Below, piece after piece: positions 44,299 to 52,192 of a stretch of DNA of 64,000 bases (the stretch's first letter is position 1; each line of letters opens with the position of its first letter). A program made the position numbers and the translations under genes. The notes under the pieces were generated by a model. The model was not told the DNA's origin, made no database searches, and worked only from the letters and a program-made list of their open reading frames with translations. The DNA comes from Lysobacter enzymogenes (GTDB lineage: Bacteria > Pseudomonadota > Gammaproteobacteria > Xanthomonadales > Xanthomonadaceae), in assembly GCF_023617245.1 (NCBI RefSeq), contig NZ_CP067396.1, positions 186,001 to 250,000 on the forward strand. Direction: 5' to 3'.

Positions 44299-45411
44299 AT
44301 GGCGAAGGACCAGGGCGCCGACAAGACCGAGCCGCCGACCCAGAAAAAGATCCGCGACGCGCGCAAGGAAGGCAACGTCGCCAAGAGCAAGGAGCTGACC
44401 AGCACCGTGCTGGTGTTGGGCTGGGTGGTGTGCGGCTGGCTGATGATGGACTTCATGCGGCTCAAGCTGATCCGCCTGTTCGAGGCCAGCCTCAAGGCGA
44501 TCAACCAGCCCTTCGGCGACGCGCTGCGCGAGGTCGGCGGTTCCGCCTTCGAGACCCTGCTGTGGCTGACCCTGCCGTTGCTGGCCATGGCCGTGTTCCT
44601 GGGCGCGGTGGTCGAGTTCCTGCAGGTCGGCCCGGTCCTGTCGCTGGGCAAGATCAAGCCCAGCATGGACAAGATGAATCCGGCCGAGGGCGTCAAGAAG
44701 ATGTTCTCGATGGACAACCTCGTCGAGCTGGTCAAGTCGGTGATCAAGAGCGCGGCGCTGATCGGCATCGGCGTGTTCGTGATCTACAAGATGCTGGCCC
44801 AGCTGATGCTGCTGCCGTACGCGCCGCCGGAGGCGATGGGCTCGGGCATCTGGCACGGGCTGGTGCGGATCGTGGTGTGGACGATCTTCGTGTTCTTCTT
44901 CGTCTCCGCCATCGACGTGTGGTACCAGAAGTTCTCCTACCTCAAGCAGTTGCGCATGAGCCGGCGCGACATCCAGCAGGAGGTCAAGGAGAACGAGGGC
45001 GATCCGCACGTGAAGAGCCGGCGCCGGCAGTTGCATCAGGAATGGTCGCAGCAGAACATGCTCAACGCCGTCCGCCAATCCAACGTCGTCGTGACCAATC
45101 CCACCCACATCGCCATCGCCCTGCAGTACGAGCACGGCATCACCGATCTGCCGATGGTGGTGGCCAAGGGCGAGGGCTACATGGCCGAGGCGATCAAGGC
45201 CGCCGCCGTCGAGGCTGGCGTGCCGATCCTGCAGAACATCGAACTGGCGCGCGGCCTGCACGAACGGGTGGCGCTGGACGAATACATCGGCAACGAGTTC
45301 TTCGAGGCCGTGGCCGAGGTCCTGCACTGGGCCGAAGGCGTGCGCCGGCTGCGCGACGGCGACGACAGCGCGCCGGAGCTGCCGCCGCCGCTCGACGACG
45401 AGCCGCGCTGA
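44299..45411 (+). CDS. sctU: Type III secretion export apparatus switch protein SctU
   Basis: A 370-residue inner-membrane protein of the injectisome export gate that switches substrate class through self-cleavage. Four membrane segments (about 36-55, 87-107, 145-170, 188-208) precede the cytoplasmic domain with the cleavage motif NPTH (N267-H270) in VVVTNPTHIAIAL. The N-terminus DKTEPPTQKKIRDARKEGNVAKSKE is typical. It stands alone on the plus strand, apart from sctQRST on the minus strand. Confidence 0.96.
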   Translation: MAKDQGADKTEPPTQKKIRDARKEGNVAKSKELTSTVLVLGWVVCGWLMMDFMRLKLIRLFEASLKAINQPFGDALREVGGSAFETLLWLTLPLLAMAVFLGAVVEFLQVGPVLSLGKIKPSMDKMNPAEGVKKMFSMDNLVELVKSVIKSAALIGIGVFVIYKMLAQLMLLPYAPPEAMGSGIWHGLVRIVVWTIFVFFFVSAIDVWYQKFSYLKQLRMSRRDIQQEVKENEGDPHVKSRRRQLHQEWSQQNMLNAVRQSNVVVTNPTHIAIALQYEHGITDLPMVVAKGEGYMAEAIKAAAVEAGVPILQNIELARGLHERVALDEYIGNEFFEAVAEVLHWAEGVRRLRDGDDSAPELPPPLDDEPR

Positions 45412-45423
45412 CGGAAATCTCCC

Positions 45424-45517
45424 TGTAGGAGCGGCGCGAGCCGCGCCGCGACAACGCAAGCATCGCGGACGTTTCGGCGCAGTTGCGTCGCCGCGGTCGC
45501 GGCTCGCGCCGCGCTAC
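45424..45517. repeat. Inverted pair of family-1 extragenic palindromes overlapping sctT stop
   Basis: A forward unit at 45424-45450 and an inverse, slightly decayed unit at 45492-45517 fill the 102 bases between convergent sctU and sctT. The inverse unit includes the sctT stop codon (45514-45516). Confidence 0.85.
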
Positions 45518-46308
45518 GCCCCGCCGAACGCCTTGTTCAAGGCCTCGATCAAGCCGCGATTGCCGGAGATGCGCTCCAGCACGATCTCCACGTACACCCC
45601 GAGCATCAGCAGCACGATCCAGGTCGCCAGCCAGGCCTTGATCGGCATGGTGATGGTGAACACGTTGAGCTGCGGGGCGAAGCGGTTGACCAGGCCGAAC
45701 GACAGGTCGATCAGCAGCAGCACCACCATCGCCGGCGCCGCTAGCACCAGCAGCGCGGTGGTGAGATAGCTGAACTGGCCGACGAACAGCTCCATGCCGG
45801 CCGCGTGCAGGGTCGGGAAGAACGACACCACCGGCCACATCGCGTAGCTGGCCATCAGCAGGTCGAGGAACACCAGGAACGCGCCGCTGGCCATGAACAG
45901 CCAGGTCGCGAACTGCGACAGGAAGTTGCCGTGCAGCGAGGCCTGGTGGCCCTGGATCGGGTCGAACACCTGCGCCAGGGTCATGCCGACCTGGGTGTCG
46001 ATGACGTTGCCGGCGGCGCTGATCGCCCAGAACACCATGCCGAACACGAAGCCGATCGACACGCCGATGAACAGCTCCTTGAGCACGATCGGCGCGAACT
46101 GCAGCGCGTTGAGCTGGTTCAGCGGCACTCCGTTCATCGCCACCGGGATCGCGATGATCGCCAGCGAGACCATGAAGCTGTTGCGCACCAGCGGCGGCAT
46201 GTTCTCGTTGGTGATCAGCGGCAGCATCATGAACGCGCCGAGCACGCGCGGCAGCACCAGCCCGAGCGCGAGCAGCAGGTTGCCGCCGCTGTCGATGTCG
46301 AGGGTCAT
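45514..46308 (-). CDS. sctT: Type III secretion export apparatus protein SctT
   Basis: A 264-residue inner-membrane protein of the SctRST export gate with six to eight hydrophobic helices. Characteristic are LVLPRVLGAFMMLPLI, the KELFIGVSIGFVFGMVFWAISAAGNVIDTQVG signature and DLSFGLVNRFAPQLNVFTITMPIKA. Last gene of the minus-strand rr-sctQRST operon; its start is 34 bases after the sctS stop. Confidence 0.96.
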   Translation of the reverse strand: MTLDIDSGGNLLLALGLVLPRVLGAFMMLPLITNENMPPLVRNSFMVSLAIIAIPVAMNGVPLNQLNALQFAPIVLKELFIGVSIGFVFGMVFWAISAAGNVIDTQVGMTLAQVFDPIQGHQASLHGNFLSQFATWLFMASGAFLVFLDLLMASYAMWPVVSFFPTLHAAGMELFVGQFSYLTTALLVLAAPAMVVLLLIDLSFGLVNRFAPQLNVFTITMPIKAWLATWIVLLMLGVYVEIVLERISGNRGLIEALNKAFGGA

Positions 46309-46342
46309 CGCATCGCGCCCGCGTCGCGCATCGTCGCGCGCA

Positions 46343-46609
46343 TCAGTGCCGGATCATGCCGGGGAAATCGAGGAAGATGCGGTCGGCGAAGGTGTACAGG
46401 GTGCCGCCGATCATCGACGCGGTGACGAACAGGGTCACCACGATCACGGTGAACTTGATCGCGTAGGCGAAGGTCTGCTCCTGCAACTGCGTCGCCGCCT
46501 GGATGAAGGCGACCACCAGGCCGACCACGGCCGCGGCCAGCACCGGCGGACCCGACAGCAGCAGGGTCAGCCACAGGGCCTGTTTGGTCAGTTCCAGCAT
46601 GTCGCCCAT
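46343..46609 (-). CDS. sctS: Type III secretion export apparatus protein SctS
   Basis: An 88-residue protein with two membrane hairpin helices, of normal family length. The motif GLVVAFIQAATQLQEQTFAYAIKF matches SctS/FliQ. It lies between sctR and sctT on the minus strand; the gap to sctR is unusually long (111 bases) and holds inverted and direct repeats. Confidence 0.95.
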   Translation of the reverse strand: MGDMLELTKQALWLTLLLSGPPVLAAAVVGLVVAFIQAATQLQEQTFAYAIKFTVIVVTLFVTASMIGGTLYTFADRIFLDFPGMIRH

Positions 46610-46640
46610 GAGCAGGACTCGTTGTTCCGGAGAAAGGGGG

Positions 46641-46714
46641 CCGGGGACCCGGGGCCCGCAAAAGCCTGGCAGATCTGGCGCACTACGGGTCCCCGGTCCC
46701 AGGTCCCCGGTCCC
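46641..46714. repeat. Inverted and tandem repeats between sctR and sctS
   Basis: CCGGGGACCCG (46641-46651) is inverted at 46686-46696. A 13-base direct repeat GGTCCCCGGTCCC occurs at 46688-46700 and 46702-46714. The stem could attenuate transcription or protect mRNA inside the sct operon. Confidence 0.75.
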
Positions 46715-46720
46715 GCCGAC

Positions 46721-47650
46721 TCACCCGCCGTAGGTCAGCACCAGGCCGTGCACCAGCTTGGCCCAGCCGCCGATCAACACGAACAGCAGCAGCTTGAACG
46801 GCAGCGACACGGTGGTCGGCGAGAGCATCATCATGCCCAGCGAGAGCAGGATGTTCGACACCACCAGGTCGATGATCAGGAACGGCAGGAAGATCAGGAA
46901 GCCGATCTGGAACGCGGCGGTGAGTTCGCTGACGGTGAAGGCCGGGATCACCACGATGAAGTCGTCCACGCCGATGTCGGCGCGCGCGTTCGGCGGCAGC
47001 AGGCGCTGGGCGCTGCGCAGGAAGAACGCGCGCTCGGCGTCGCTGGAGTGCTTGATCAGGAATTTGCGCAGCGGCTCCTTGCCGGCGTCCATCAGCTGCA
47101 GCAGGCGCGCGGCGTCCATCTTGCCGCCGAGCACCGAGGACGGCGTCGGCGCCGGGCGTTTCGTCGCCGCCGCGGGCTGCGCGCCGGCGGGGGCGGTCGC
47201 GGCCGCGGCCGCGTTCGCCGCGGGGGCGCTCGATGCCGTCGCCGCGGGCGCGGTGGTGGCGGCCGCCGCGGCCGGCGCGGCGTTGCCCGCGGCTGGAGCC
47301 GCCGCGCCCGCGGGCGCGGTCGCTGCAGCCGGTGCCGCACCCGTCGCGGTCGTCGCGTTCGCCGCCGGCGGCGCCTGCGTCGCCGCCACCGTGGTCCCGT
47401 TCGCGCTGGCGTTGATCGCGTCGTGGGTCTCCAGGATCACCGGATACATCACGTAGATCGACAACACGATCGCCAGGCCGTTGATGACCACGTTCGGCGG
47501 CACCTGCTGCAGCCCCAGCGCGTTGCGCAGCAGGCTCAGCACCACCACGATCTTGGTGAAGGACGTCACCATCACCGCCACGAACGGCGCCAGCGCCAGG
47601 CTGACCACCGTCAGCAGCACCAGGGCCGGCGAGAACGAACTGAAATCCAT
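46721..47650 (-). CDS. sctR: Type III secretion export apparatus protein SctR with a large low-complexity insertion
   Basis: A 309-residue SctR/FliP homologue; the family is usually about 215-220 residues. The N-terminal membrane part (VMVTSFTKIVVVLSLLRNALGLQQVPPN) and the C-terminal part (PAFTVSELTAAFQIGFLIFLPFLIIDLVVS, SLPFKLLLFVLIGGW) are fully conserved. Between them, residues ~81-176 are almost entirely Ala, Thr and Pro (for example AAPAAATAPAGAAAPAAG), an insertion in the loop normally facing the periplasm. The frame is intact through it. The gene follows sctQ by 3 bases. Confidence 0.93.
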   Translation of the reverse strand: MDFSSFSPALVLLTVVSLALAPFVAVMVTSFTKIVVVLSLLRNALGLQQVPPNVVINGLAIVLSIYVMYPVILETHDAINASANGTTVAATQAPPAANATTATGAAPAAATAPAGAAAPAAGNAAPAAAAATTAPAATASSAPAANAAAAATAPAGAQPAAATKRPAPTPSSVLGGKMDAARLLQLMDAGKEPLRKFLIKHSSDAERAFFLRSAQRLLPPNARADIGVDDFIVVIPAFTVSELTAAFQIGFLIFLPFLIIDLVVSNILLSLGMMMLSPTTVSLPFKLLLFVLIGGWAKLVHGLVLTYGG

Positions 47651-47653
47651 GAC

Positions 47654-47914
47654 TCAGCTCCAGGAGAGCAGGCGCACGCCCAGGGTTTCGCCGACCGCGA
47701 CGATCTCGCCGCGGCCCGCATCGCGCCCGTTGGCGCGGATCACCACGTTGGCGCCTTCCAGCCGCGAGGGCAGGGCGAACACGTAGCCGGGCTGGAAGCC
47801 GGCCAGGTCTTCGTAGCGGCATTCCAGCCGGCCCAGGTCGAATTCCAGGCGGATCGGCACGTCCGGCCCGGTCGCGGCCTCCGGCGCGTCGGCGGCGGAT
47901 TCGGGATCGCTCAT
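47654..47914 (-). CDS. Probable internally initiated SctQ-C (SpoA domain only)
   Basis: Within sctQ, an in-frame ATG at 47914 is preceded by AGGAG (47924-47928) with a 9-base spacer. It would yield an 86-residue protein, MSDPESAADAPEAATG then the SpoA domain. Known YscQ, SpaO and related proteins make exactly such a short form, which binds the full-length protein. Codons around the site show no other reason for a perfect AGGAG. Inference from sequence only. Confidence 0.68.
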   Translation of the reverse strand: MSDPESAADAPEAATGPDVPIRLEFDLGRLECRYEDLAGFQPGYVFALPSRLEGANVVIRANGRDAGRGEIVAVGETLGVRLLSWS

Positions 47915-48757
47915 CGCAGATGTCTCCTGGTGCGTGGAAAGGGTCAGGGGCGGGCCGTCGATGCGCCAGCCGTCGGCGATCGGCGCCAGCGGCCAGGCCA
48001 ACCCGGGCGCGAGCGCGCGCACCGGCGGCGGACGTTGGTAGTTGCCGATCACCAGCACGTCGCCGGCGCGCAGCTGGCGCCATTGCGCGTAGCGCAGGCT
48101 CGGGCCGTCCCAGCTCAGCGTCACCGGCACCGGCAGCTGCGACCAGTCGCGGTACTGCTCGCCGTCGCCGTCGCCGCGCGCGCGCTCGAACGGTTCGGCG
48201 CGCAGCAGCAGCCGGTCGACCCAGCCCGGCGGAATGCGCAGGTGGCCGCGCGAACGCGCCTGGCCGGCGCCGTCGAGGATGCGGAAGCCCAGCCACAGCC
48301 CGTCGTCTTCGCCGCCGCGCGCCTGCAGCTCGCGCAGCGACGCGGCGCCGTCGTCGACCACCGGAATCAGCGCCACGTCGAGCGCCTGGCTGAGCTTCAT
48401 CAGTTGCGATTCGTGGGCCAGGCTCCACGCCAGCACGCGCGAGCGGCCGCGATAGCCGCTCCAATGCAGGCCGGTATCGGCGTCCAGCGCCAGGCCGCTG
48501 TCGAGCTGCAGCCGCACCCGCGCGCCGTCGCCTTCCAGCGTCACCGTTTCGCCGTCGATCGGCCCGGCGCGGAAGAACTCCAGCCAGCCGCCGCCTTCGC
48601 GCAGCGGCCAGCGCTGCGGCGCGCCGAAGAACGCGCACAACGCCTGTGCCTGCCACAGCGGCAGCGCCGGCACCTTGCCGCGCAACGGCTGCGCGCGCGC
48701 GGCGAGGTCTTCGCCGGCACGCGCCGGCGTACCGATGTCCGCTTGCGTATCAGCCAT
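47654..48757 (-). CDS. sctQ: Type III secretion sorting-platform (C-ring) protein SctQ
   Basis: A 367-residue cytoplasmic protein of the sorting platform. The N-terminal two thirds is the variable YscQ/HrcQA-like region; the C-terminal ~75 residues form the SpoA domain (PIRLEFDLGRLECRYEDLAGFQPGYVFALP, RANGRDAGRGEIVAVGETLGVRLLSW). Its start overlaps the stop of the FixJ-type regulator by 8 bases. An internal ATG with its own Shine-Dalgarno sequence is present (separate entry). Confidence 0.92.
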   Translation of the reverse strand: MADTQADIGTPARAGEDLAARAQPLRGKVPALPLWQAQALCAFFGAPQRWPLREGGGWLEFFRAGPIDGETVTLEGDGARVRLQLDSGLALDADTGLHWSGYRGRSRVLAWSLAHESQLMKLSQALDVALIPVVDDGAASLRELQARGGEDDGLWLGFRILDGAGQARSRGHLRIPPGWVDRLLLRAEPFERARGDGDGEQYRDWSQLPVPVTLSWDGPSLRYAQWRQLRAGDVLVIGNYQRPPPVRALAPGLAWPLAPIADGWRIDGPPLTLSTHQETSAMSDPESAADAPEAATGPDVPIRLEFDLGRLECRYEDLAGFQPGYVFALPSRLEGANVVIRANGRDAGRGEIVAVGETLGVRLLSWS

Positions 48758-49355
48758 GGCCCAGCGCCACCTTCATCAGTTCGGGCAGCGAGCGTACCCC
48801 GAGTTTGTTCATCATGTTCGATCGATGCAGTTCCACGGTCTTGACGCTGATGCCGAGCACGTCGGCGATGATCTTGTTCGGCTTGCTCGCGACCACCAGG
48901 TCCATGACCTGGCGCTCGCGCGGGCTCAGCCGGGCCAGGCGGTCGTCGCCGGCCTCGCCGCCGCCGGCGTGGCTGCGGGCGTGGGCCACGGCGGCGCGGA
49001 TCGCCTCGATCAGCGCCTCGTCGCCGAAGGGTTTTTCGAGGAAGTTGGCCGCGCCCTTGCGCATCGCCTCGACCGCCAGCGGCACGTCGCCGTGGGCGGT
49101 GACGAACACGAGCGGCAGGCCGATCCCGCGCCGGCGCAGCTCTTCCTGCAACTGCAGCCCGCTCATCAGCGGCATGCGGATGTCCGAGACCAGGCACTGC
49201 GCGCCGCCGCCGTGGCGCTCGTGGCCGTAAGCGTCCAGGAACGCAGGCCCCGACGCGTACGCCTGCACCTCGAACCCGGCCGTCTCCAGCAGCCAGGCGG
49301 TGGACTCGCGGAAACCGTCGTTGTCGTCGACCAGGTAGATGCGGGCTTCGCTCAT
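48750..49355 (-). CDS. FixJ/NarL-type response regulator of the type III secretion locus
   Basis: A 201-residue transcription factor. The receiver domain has D58 (CLVSDIRMPLMSG) and the VFVTAHGDVPLAVEAMRKGAANFLEKPF signature of the FixJ group. The LuxR-type helix-turn-helix is at about 140-195 (LSPRERQVMDLVVASKPNKIIADVLGISVKTVELHRSNMMNKLGV). It is the first gene of the operon continuing into sctQ (8-base overlap). Its likely partner kinase lies 1.7 kb upstream, separated by the effector-immunity pair. Probable activator of secretion genes. Confidence 0.94.
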   Translation of the reverse strand: MSEARIYLVDDNDGFRESTAWLLETAGFEVQAYASGPAFLDAYGHERHGGGAQCLVSDIRMPLMSGLQLQEELRRRGIGLPLVFVTAHGDVPLAVEAMRKGAANFLEKPFGDEALIEAIRAAVAHARSHAGGGEAGDDRLARLSPRERQVMDLVVASKPNKIIADVLGISVKTVELHRSNMMNKLGVRSLPELMKVALGHG

Positions 49356-49465
49356 GGCGCGTGGCCTCCGGTGCTGCGCGCGCCCGGCAAGGCCGGGCCG
49401 CGGCGCGGCGCGAGGATCGTGGGAGCGGGTGGATGATGAGCGGACATATCGCGAGAGTTCTCGGT

Positions 49466-50419
49466 TCAGCGCGCCGGCGCGGGCGCGGAGGGAGCCGATT
49501 GCTGGGGCACTTGCACTACGTCGCCGCGCTCGTGCTGTTGCAGGAACAGGCGTTGATTGGCGTCGTAGACCTTGTCGAAAGACTGCTCCAGCGGCTGCCG
49601 GGCCGCATCCGTGGTTTTCGCGTCGCTGCGCAGACTGGCCGGATCCGACGGGTCGCCTTGCACGACGAAGATGCGACGACCGACTTCCCCGGACTTGGGG
49701 TCGACGCTGAACACCACCGCGTCGGCCCGTTCGAACTGGCCGCGGTGATCGCGCTTGGTTTCCGCGAGCAGGCTCGCGGCGACGCGTTCATGCTCGCCTT
49801 CGGCCGCCGGACGGCCCGCCTTTTCGTACGCTTCCTGGGTTTTTTCGAGGATCTGCCGGTAAAGCGCGTGGTCCTGATGATCGGGCGCGCGCGGATCGGG
49901 CGCCGGTTCGACTTGCAATTGGGGCCCCGTTTCGAACCGGCTGCGGTTGCGATCCCAATGTTCGTGATCGTTCTTCCGGTCCCAGGCCGCATTGTCCTGG
50001 TAGTCGTACTTGCGCAGCGCCATGTCCGGGCCGAGCAGGTAGTAAGTGACGTCGTCGCGGTCGCTGAACACCTTGCGCGCGCCGCTCCAGTCGTTGTCCG
50101 ACGGCAACTTGTTGATATCGCGGGCTTCGTCCTGGTCGGAGGTGGACGCCGTAGCCACGATCGACGACGGGTGGTTGTGCACCACGCCGACCACGCGGTC
50201 GTTGCCGCCGGCCGCCGCCAAGGCTCGGCCCAACGGCGCCCGGTCGGTGTGGCCGGTGCCGAACAATGGCGTCGCTTTCAGTTCCCCGCTGTCGTCGCGA
50301 TACAAGACCGCGACGTACTCGTTTTGCTTGTAATCGGGCTGCGAAAGGATCCGGTGCGTGACCTCTGACGCCAGGGCGTCGATCCGGTTTTGGTCTATGG
50401 GAGTCGGGACGGTCGACAT
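49466..50419 (-). CDS. Putative type IV secretion toxin effector: JAMM-type domain plus XVIPCD
   Basis: A 317-residue protein likely injected into rival bacteria by the Xanthomonadales type IV system. N-terminal part (about 30-130): a JAB/MPN-like metallo-hydrolase signature, H81-x-H83-P ... S92-x-x-D95 in VVGVVHNHPSSIVATASTSDQD, after a strand with E34/E46 candidates for the catalytic acid. C-terminal part (about 195-317): a XVIPCD-type signal with DHALYRQILEKTQEAYEKAGRP, ERVAASLLAETKRD, VFSVDPKSGEVGRRIFVVQG and QPLEQSFDKVYD. The ATG at 50419 has AGGAAAGGA upstream. It follows the immunity candidate by 13 bases. The type IV apparatus itself is not in the window. Confidence 0.82.
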   Translation of the reverse strand: MSTVPTPIDQNRIDALASEVTHRILSQPDYKQNEYVAVLYRDDSGELKATPLFGTGHTDRAPLGRALAAAGGNDRVVGVVHNHPSSIVATASTSDQDEARDINKLPSDNDWSGARKVFSDRDDVTYYLLGPDMALRKYDYQDNAAWDRKNDHEHWDRNRSRFETGPQLQVEPAPDPRAPDHQDHALYRQILEKTQEAYEKAGRPAAEGEHERVAASLLAETKRDHRGQFERADAVVFSVDPKSGEVGRRIFVVQGDPSDPASLRSDAKTTDAARQPLEQSFDKVYDANQRLFLQQHERGDVVQVPQQSAPSAPAPAR

Positions 50420-50432
50420 GGGAATCCTTTCC

Positions 50433-50903
50433 TCAGGGAACGAGTTCGATCTGGCGGTCGCTGTCGATCTTGAACCGGACCCTACCGCGCTTGTCGGCGT
50501 TGTTGTACGGCACGGTGAATTCGATCGTGCCCCGATCGCACCGCATCCAAGGGCGATCTTGTACCGCATCGGGCGGGAATTCGCGGTTAATCTCGCGCAA
50601 GGCGAGCGCGTCCAGGGCGACTCCGTCGATGACCAGGGCGCTCAGGCCGGAACGCTGTTCGCGGGCGTTGTCCGAGGTGACATAGCCTTCCACCACGACG
50701 TGCCGCCGCTTCAAGCCGGGCGAGTCCCGGCAGGACATCTTGAAGACATAGTCGATATCGTCCGCCGCCGCGGGTTCGGCGACGACGATGTCCTCCAGCG
50801 CCTCGGGCGCCGGTGGCGGGTTGGAGCGCGCGTGCGCGCAGGCGCAGCAAAGCGCAGCGATGCACGCCAGTAGGGCCGGTCGGAGCGCGCGGGCGGAATT
50901 CAC
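50433..50903 (-). CDS. Probable cognate immunity protein (exported, lipoprotein-like)
   Basis: A 156-residue protein directly upstream of the effector gene, the usual order for effector/immunity pairs of this system. Starting at the GTG at 50903, residues 1-26 form a signal peptide with a cysteine-rich end (LLACIAALCCACAHA) consistent with lipid attachment. The mature part contains MSCRDSPGLKRRHVVVEGYVTSD and a C-terminal beta-rich domain (GTIEFTVPYNNADKRGRVRFKID). I do not recognise a named family. Assignment as immunity protein rests on position, export signal and size. Confidence 0.66.
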   Translation of the reverse strand: MNSARALRPALLACIAALCCACAHARSNPPPAPEALEDIVVAEPAAADDIDYVFKMSCRDSPGLKRRHVVVEGYVTSDNAREQRSGLSALVIDGVALDALALREINREFPPDAVQDRPWMRCDRGTIEFTVPYNNADKRGRVRFKIDSDRQIELVP

Positions 50904-51061
50904 GAACGAAACGGTCCTGAAGGCAGAGCGGGCGCCGGGCGCGAACGCCGCCCGCCGGGGAGCCACGATATAACCCGGCGCTCGGCGATAGCGGTCGTGA
51001 CCTTTGTCATGTCGTGTCCCCGGCCGCGGTGCGGGCGCCTGGGACGAGCGTAGCGCGCCCC

Positions 51062-52192
51062 TCATCCCCGCGCCTCGTAACGCGGCAAGGTAAACCCGAA
51101 CACGCTGCCGCCGCCCTCGCGCGGTTCGAAGAACAGCCGGCCTTCGTGGTACTCGATGATCGATCGGCAGATCGCCAGGCCGATGCCGAGGCCGTCGGTC
51201 TTGGTGGTGAAGAACGGCGAGAACAGCTGATCCTGCTCGGCCGCGCTGAGGCCGGCGCCGCGGTCGCAGACGCGCACTTCGACCTGCTCGTCCAGGTTCA
51301 GGCGCGCGTCGATGCGCAGTTCGCGCCGCTCCGGGGCGATCTCGCGCATGGCCTCGATCGCGTTCTTGACCAGGTTCAGCAGCACCTGCTCGACCATGAC
51401 CCGGTCGGCGAACACCGGCGGCAGCGCCTCGGGCAGGCCCAGTTCGATGCGCAGGTCCAGGCGCTCGGCTTCCAGCCGCAGCAGTTCCAGCACGGTCTCG
51501 GCGATGCGCGCCAGCTCGTGCGCGTCGCGCCGCGGTTCGCGCGCGCGGACGAACTCGCGCACCCGCGAAATCACCGCGCTGGCGTGCTCGGCCTGGGTCC
51601 GCGCGGCCTGCAGCGCGCGCTCGACCTGGACCGGGCCGCCGGCCTGTTCGACCAGGCGCAGACTGCCGTTCACGTAGTTCATGATCGCCGCGAGCGGTTG
51701 GTTCAGTTCGTGCGCGAGGGTCGCGGCCATCTCGCCGACCGACATCATGCGCGAGGTGAACAACAGCTTCTCCTGGCGGCTCTTGTGCGAGGCCAGGGTC
51801 TCCATGCGTTCGCTGATGTCGACCGCGGTGAGCACGTCGGCGGGCGCGCCGGCGTGCTCGGCCCGGCCCCAGTGCAGCGCGTACCAGCGGCCGCTGTGCG
51901 GGGCGCGCACCTCGCGCGGGCGCGCGCCGTCGCGGGCCTCGCCGCGCAGGCGCGCGAGCAGCGCCTCGCGCCGGTCGTGCTCGGGCAGTTCGCCGAACTC
52001 GGCGCGGTAGCGCGCGTTGGCCGCGCGCAGCGCGCCGTCTTCGGCGAACACCGCGCAGGCGAACGGCACTGCGGCGAGCAGGCCGGCGTCCTCGCGCGCG
52101 GCGGCGGGGTCGGCCGTCGCAGCGGCCTTGGGATCGGGCTTGGATTCGGTCGAGGAGACCGTGCGGGAACCGGCGGAGCGCGAGCGGGCCAT
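51062..52192 (-). CDS. PAS sensor histidine kinase (FixL/NtrB-like) of the type III secretion locus
   Basis: A 376-residue soluble kinase. A PAS-like domain (about 40-128) lacks an obvious haem ligand. The HisKA domain has H161 in LAHELNQPLAAIMNY, the FixL/DctB-type H box, and HATPase_c shows NLVKNAIEAM, DRGAGL, FFTTKTDGLGIGLAICRSI. No membrane segment, so it senses a cytoplasmic cue. It probably phosphorylates the FixJ-type regulator at 48750, from which it is separated by the effector pair. Divergent from the FliO-like gene, with 142 bases between. Confidence 0.92.
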   Translation of the reverse strand: MARSRSAGSRTVSSTESKPDPKAAATADPAAAREDAGLLAAVPFACAVFAEDGALRAANARYRAEFGELPEHDRREALLARLRGEARDGARPREVRAPHSGRWYALHWGRAEHAGAPADVLTAVDISERMETLASHKSRQEKLLFTSRMMSVGEMAATLAHELNQPLAAIMNYVNGSLRLVEQAGGPVQVERALQAARTQAEHASAVISRVREFVRAREPRRDAHELARIAETVLELLRLEAERLDLRIELGLPEALPPVFADRVMVEQVLLNLVKNAIEAMREIAPERRELRIDARLNLDEQVEVRVCDRGAGLSAAEQDQLFSPFFTTKTDGLGIGLAICRSIIEYHEGRLFFEPREGGGSVFGFTLPRYEARG

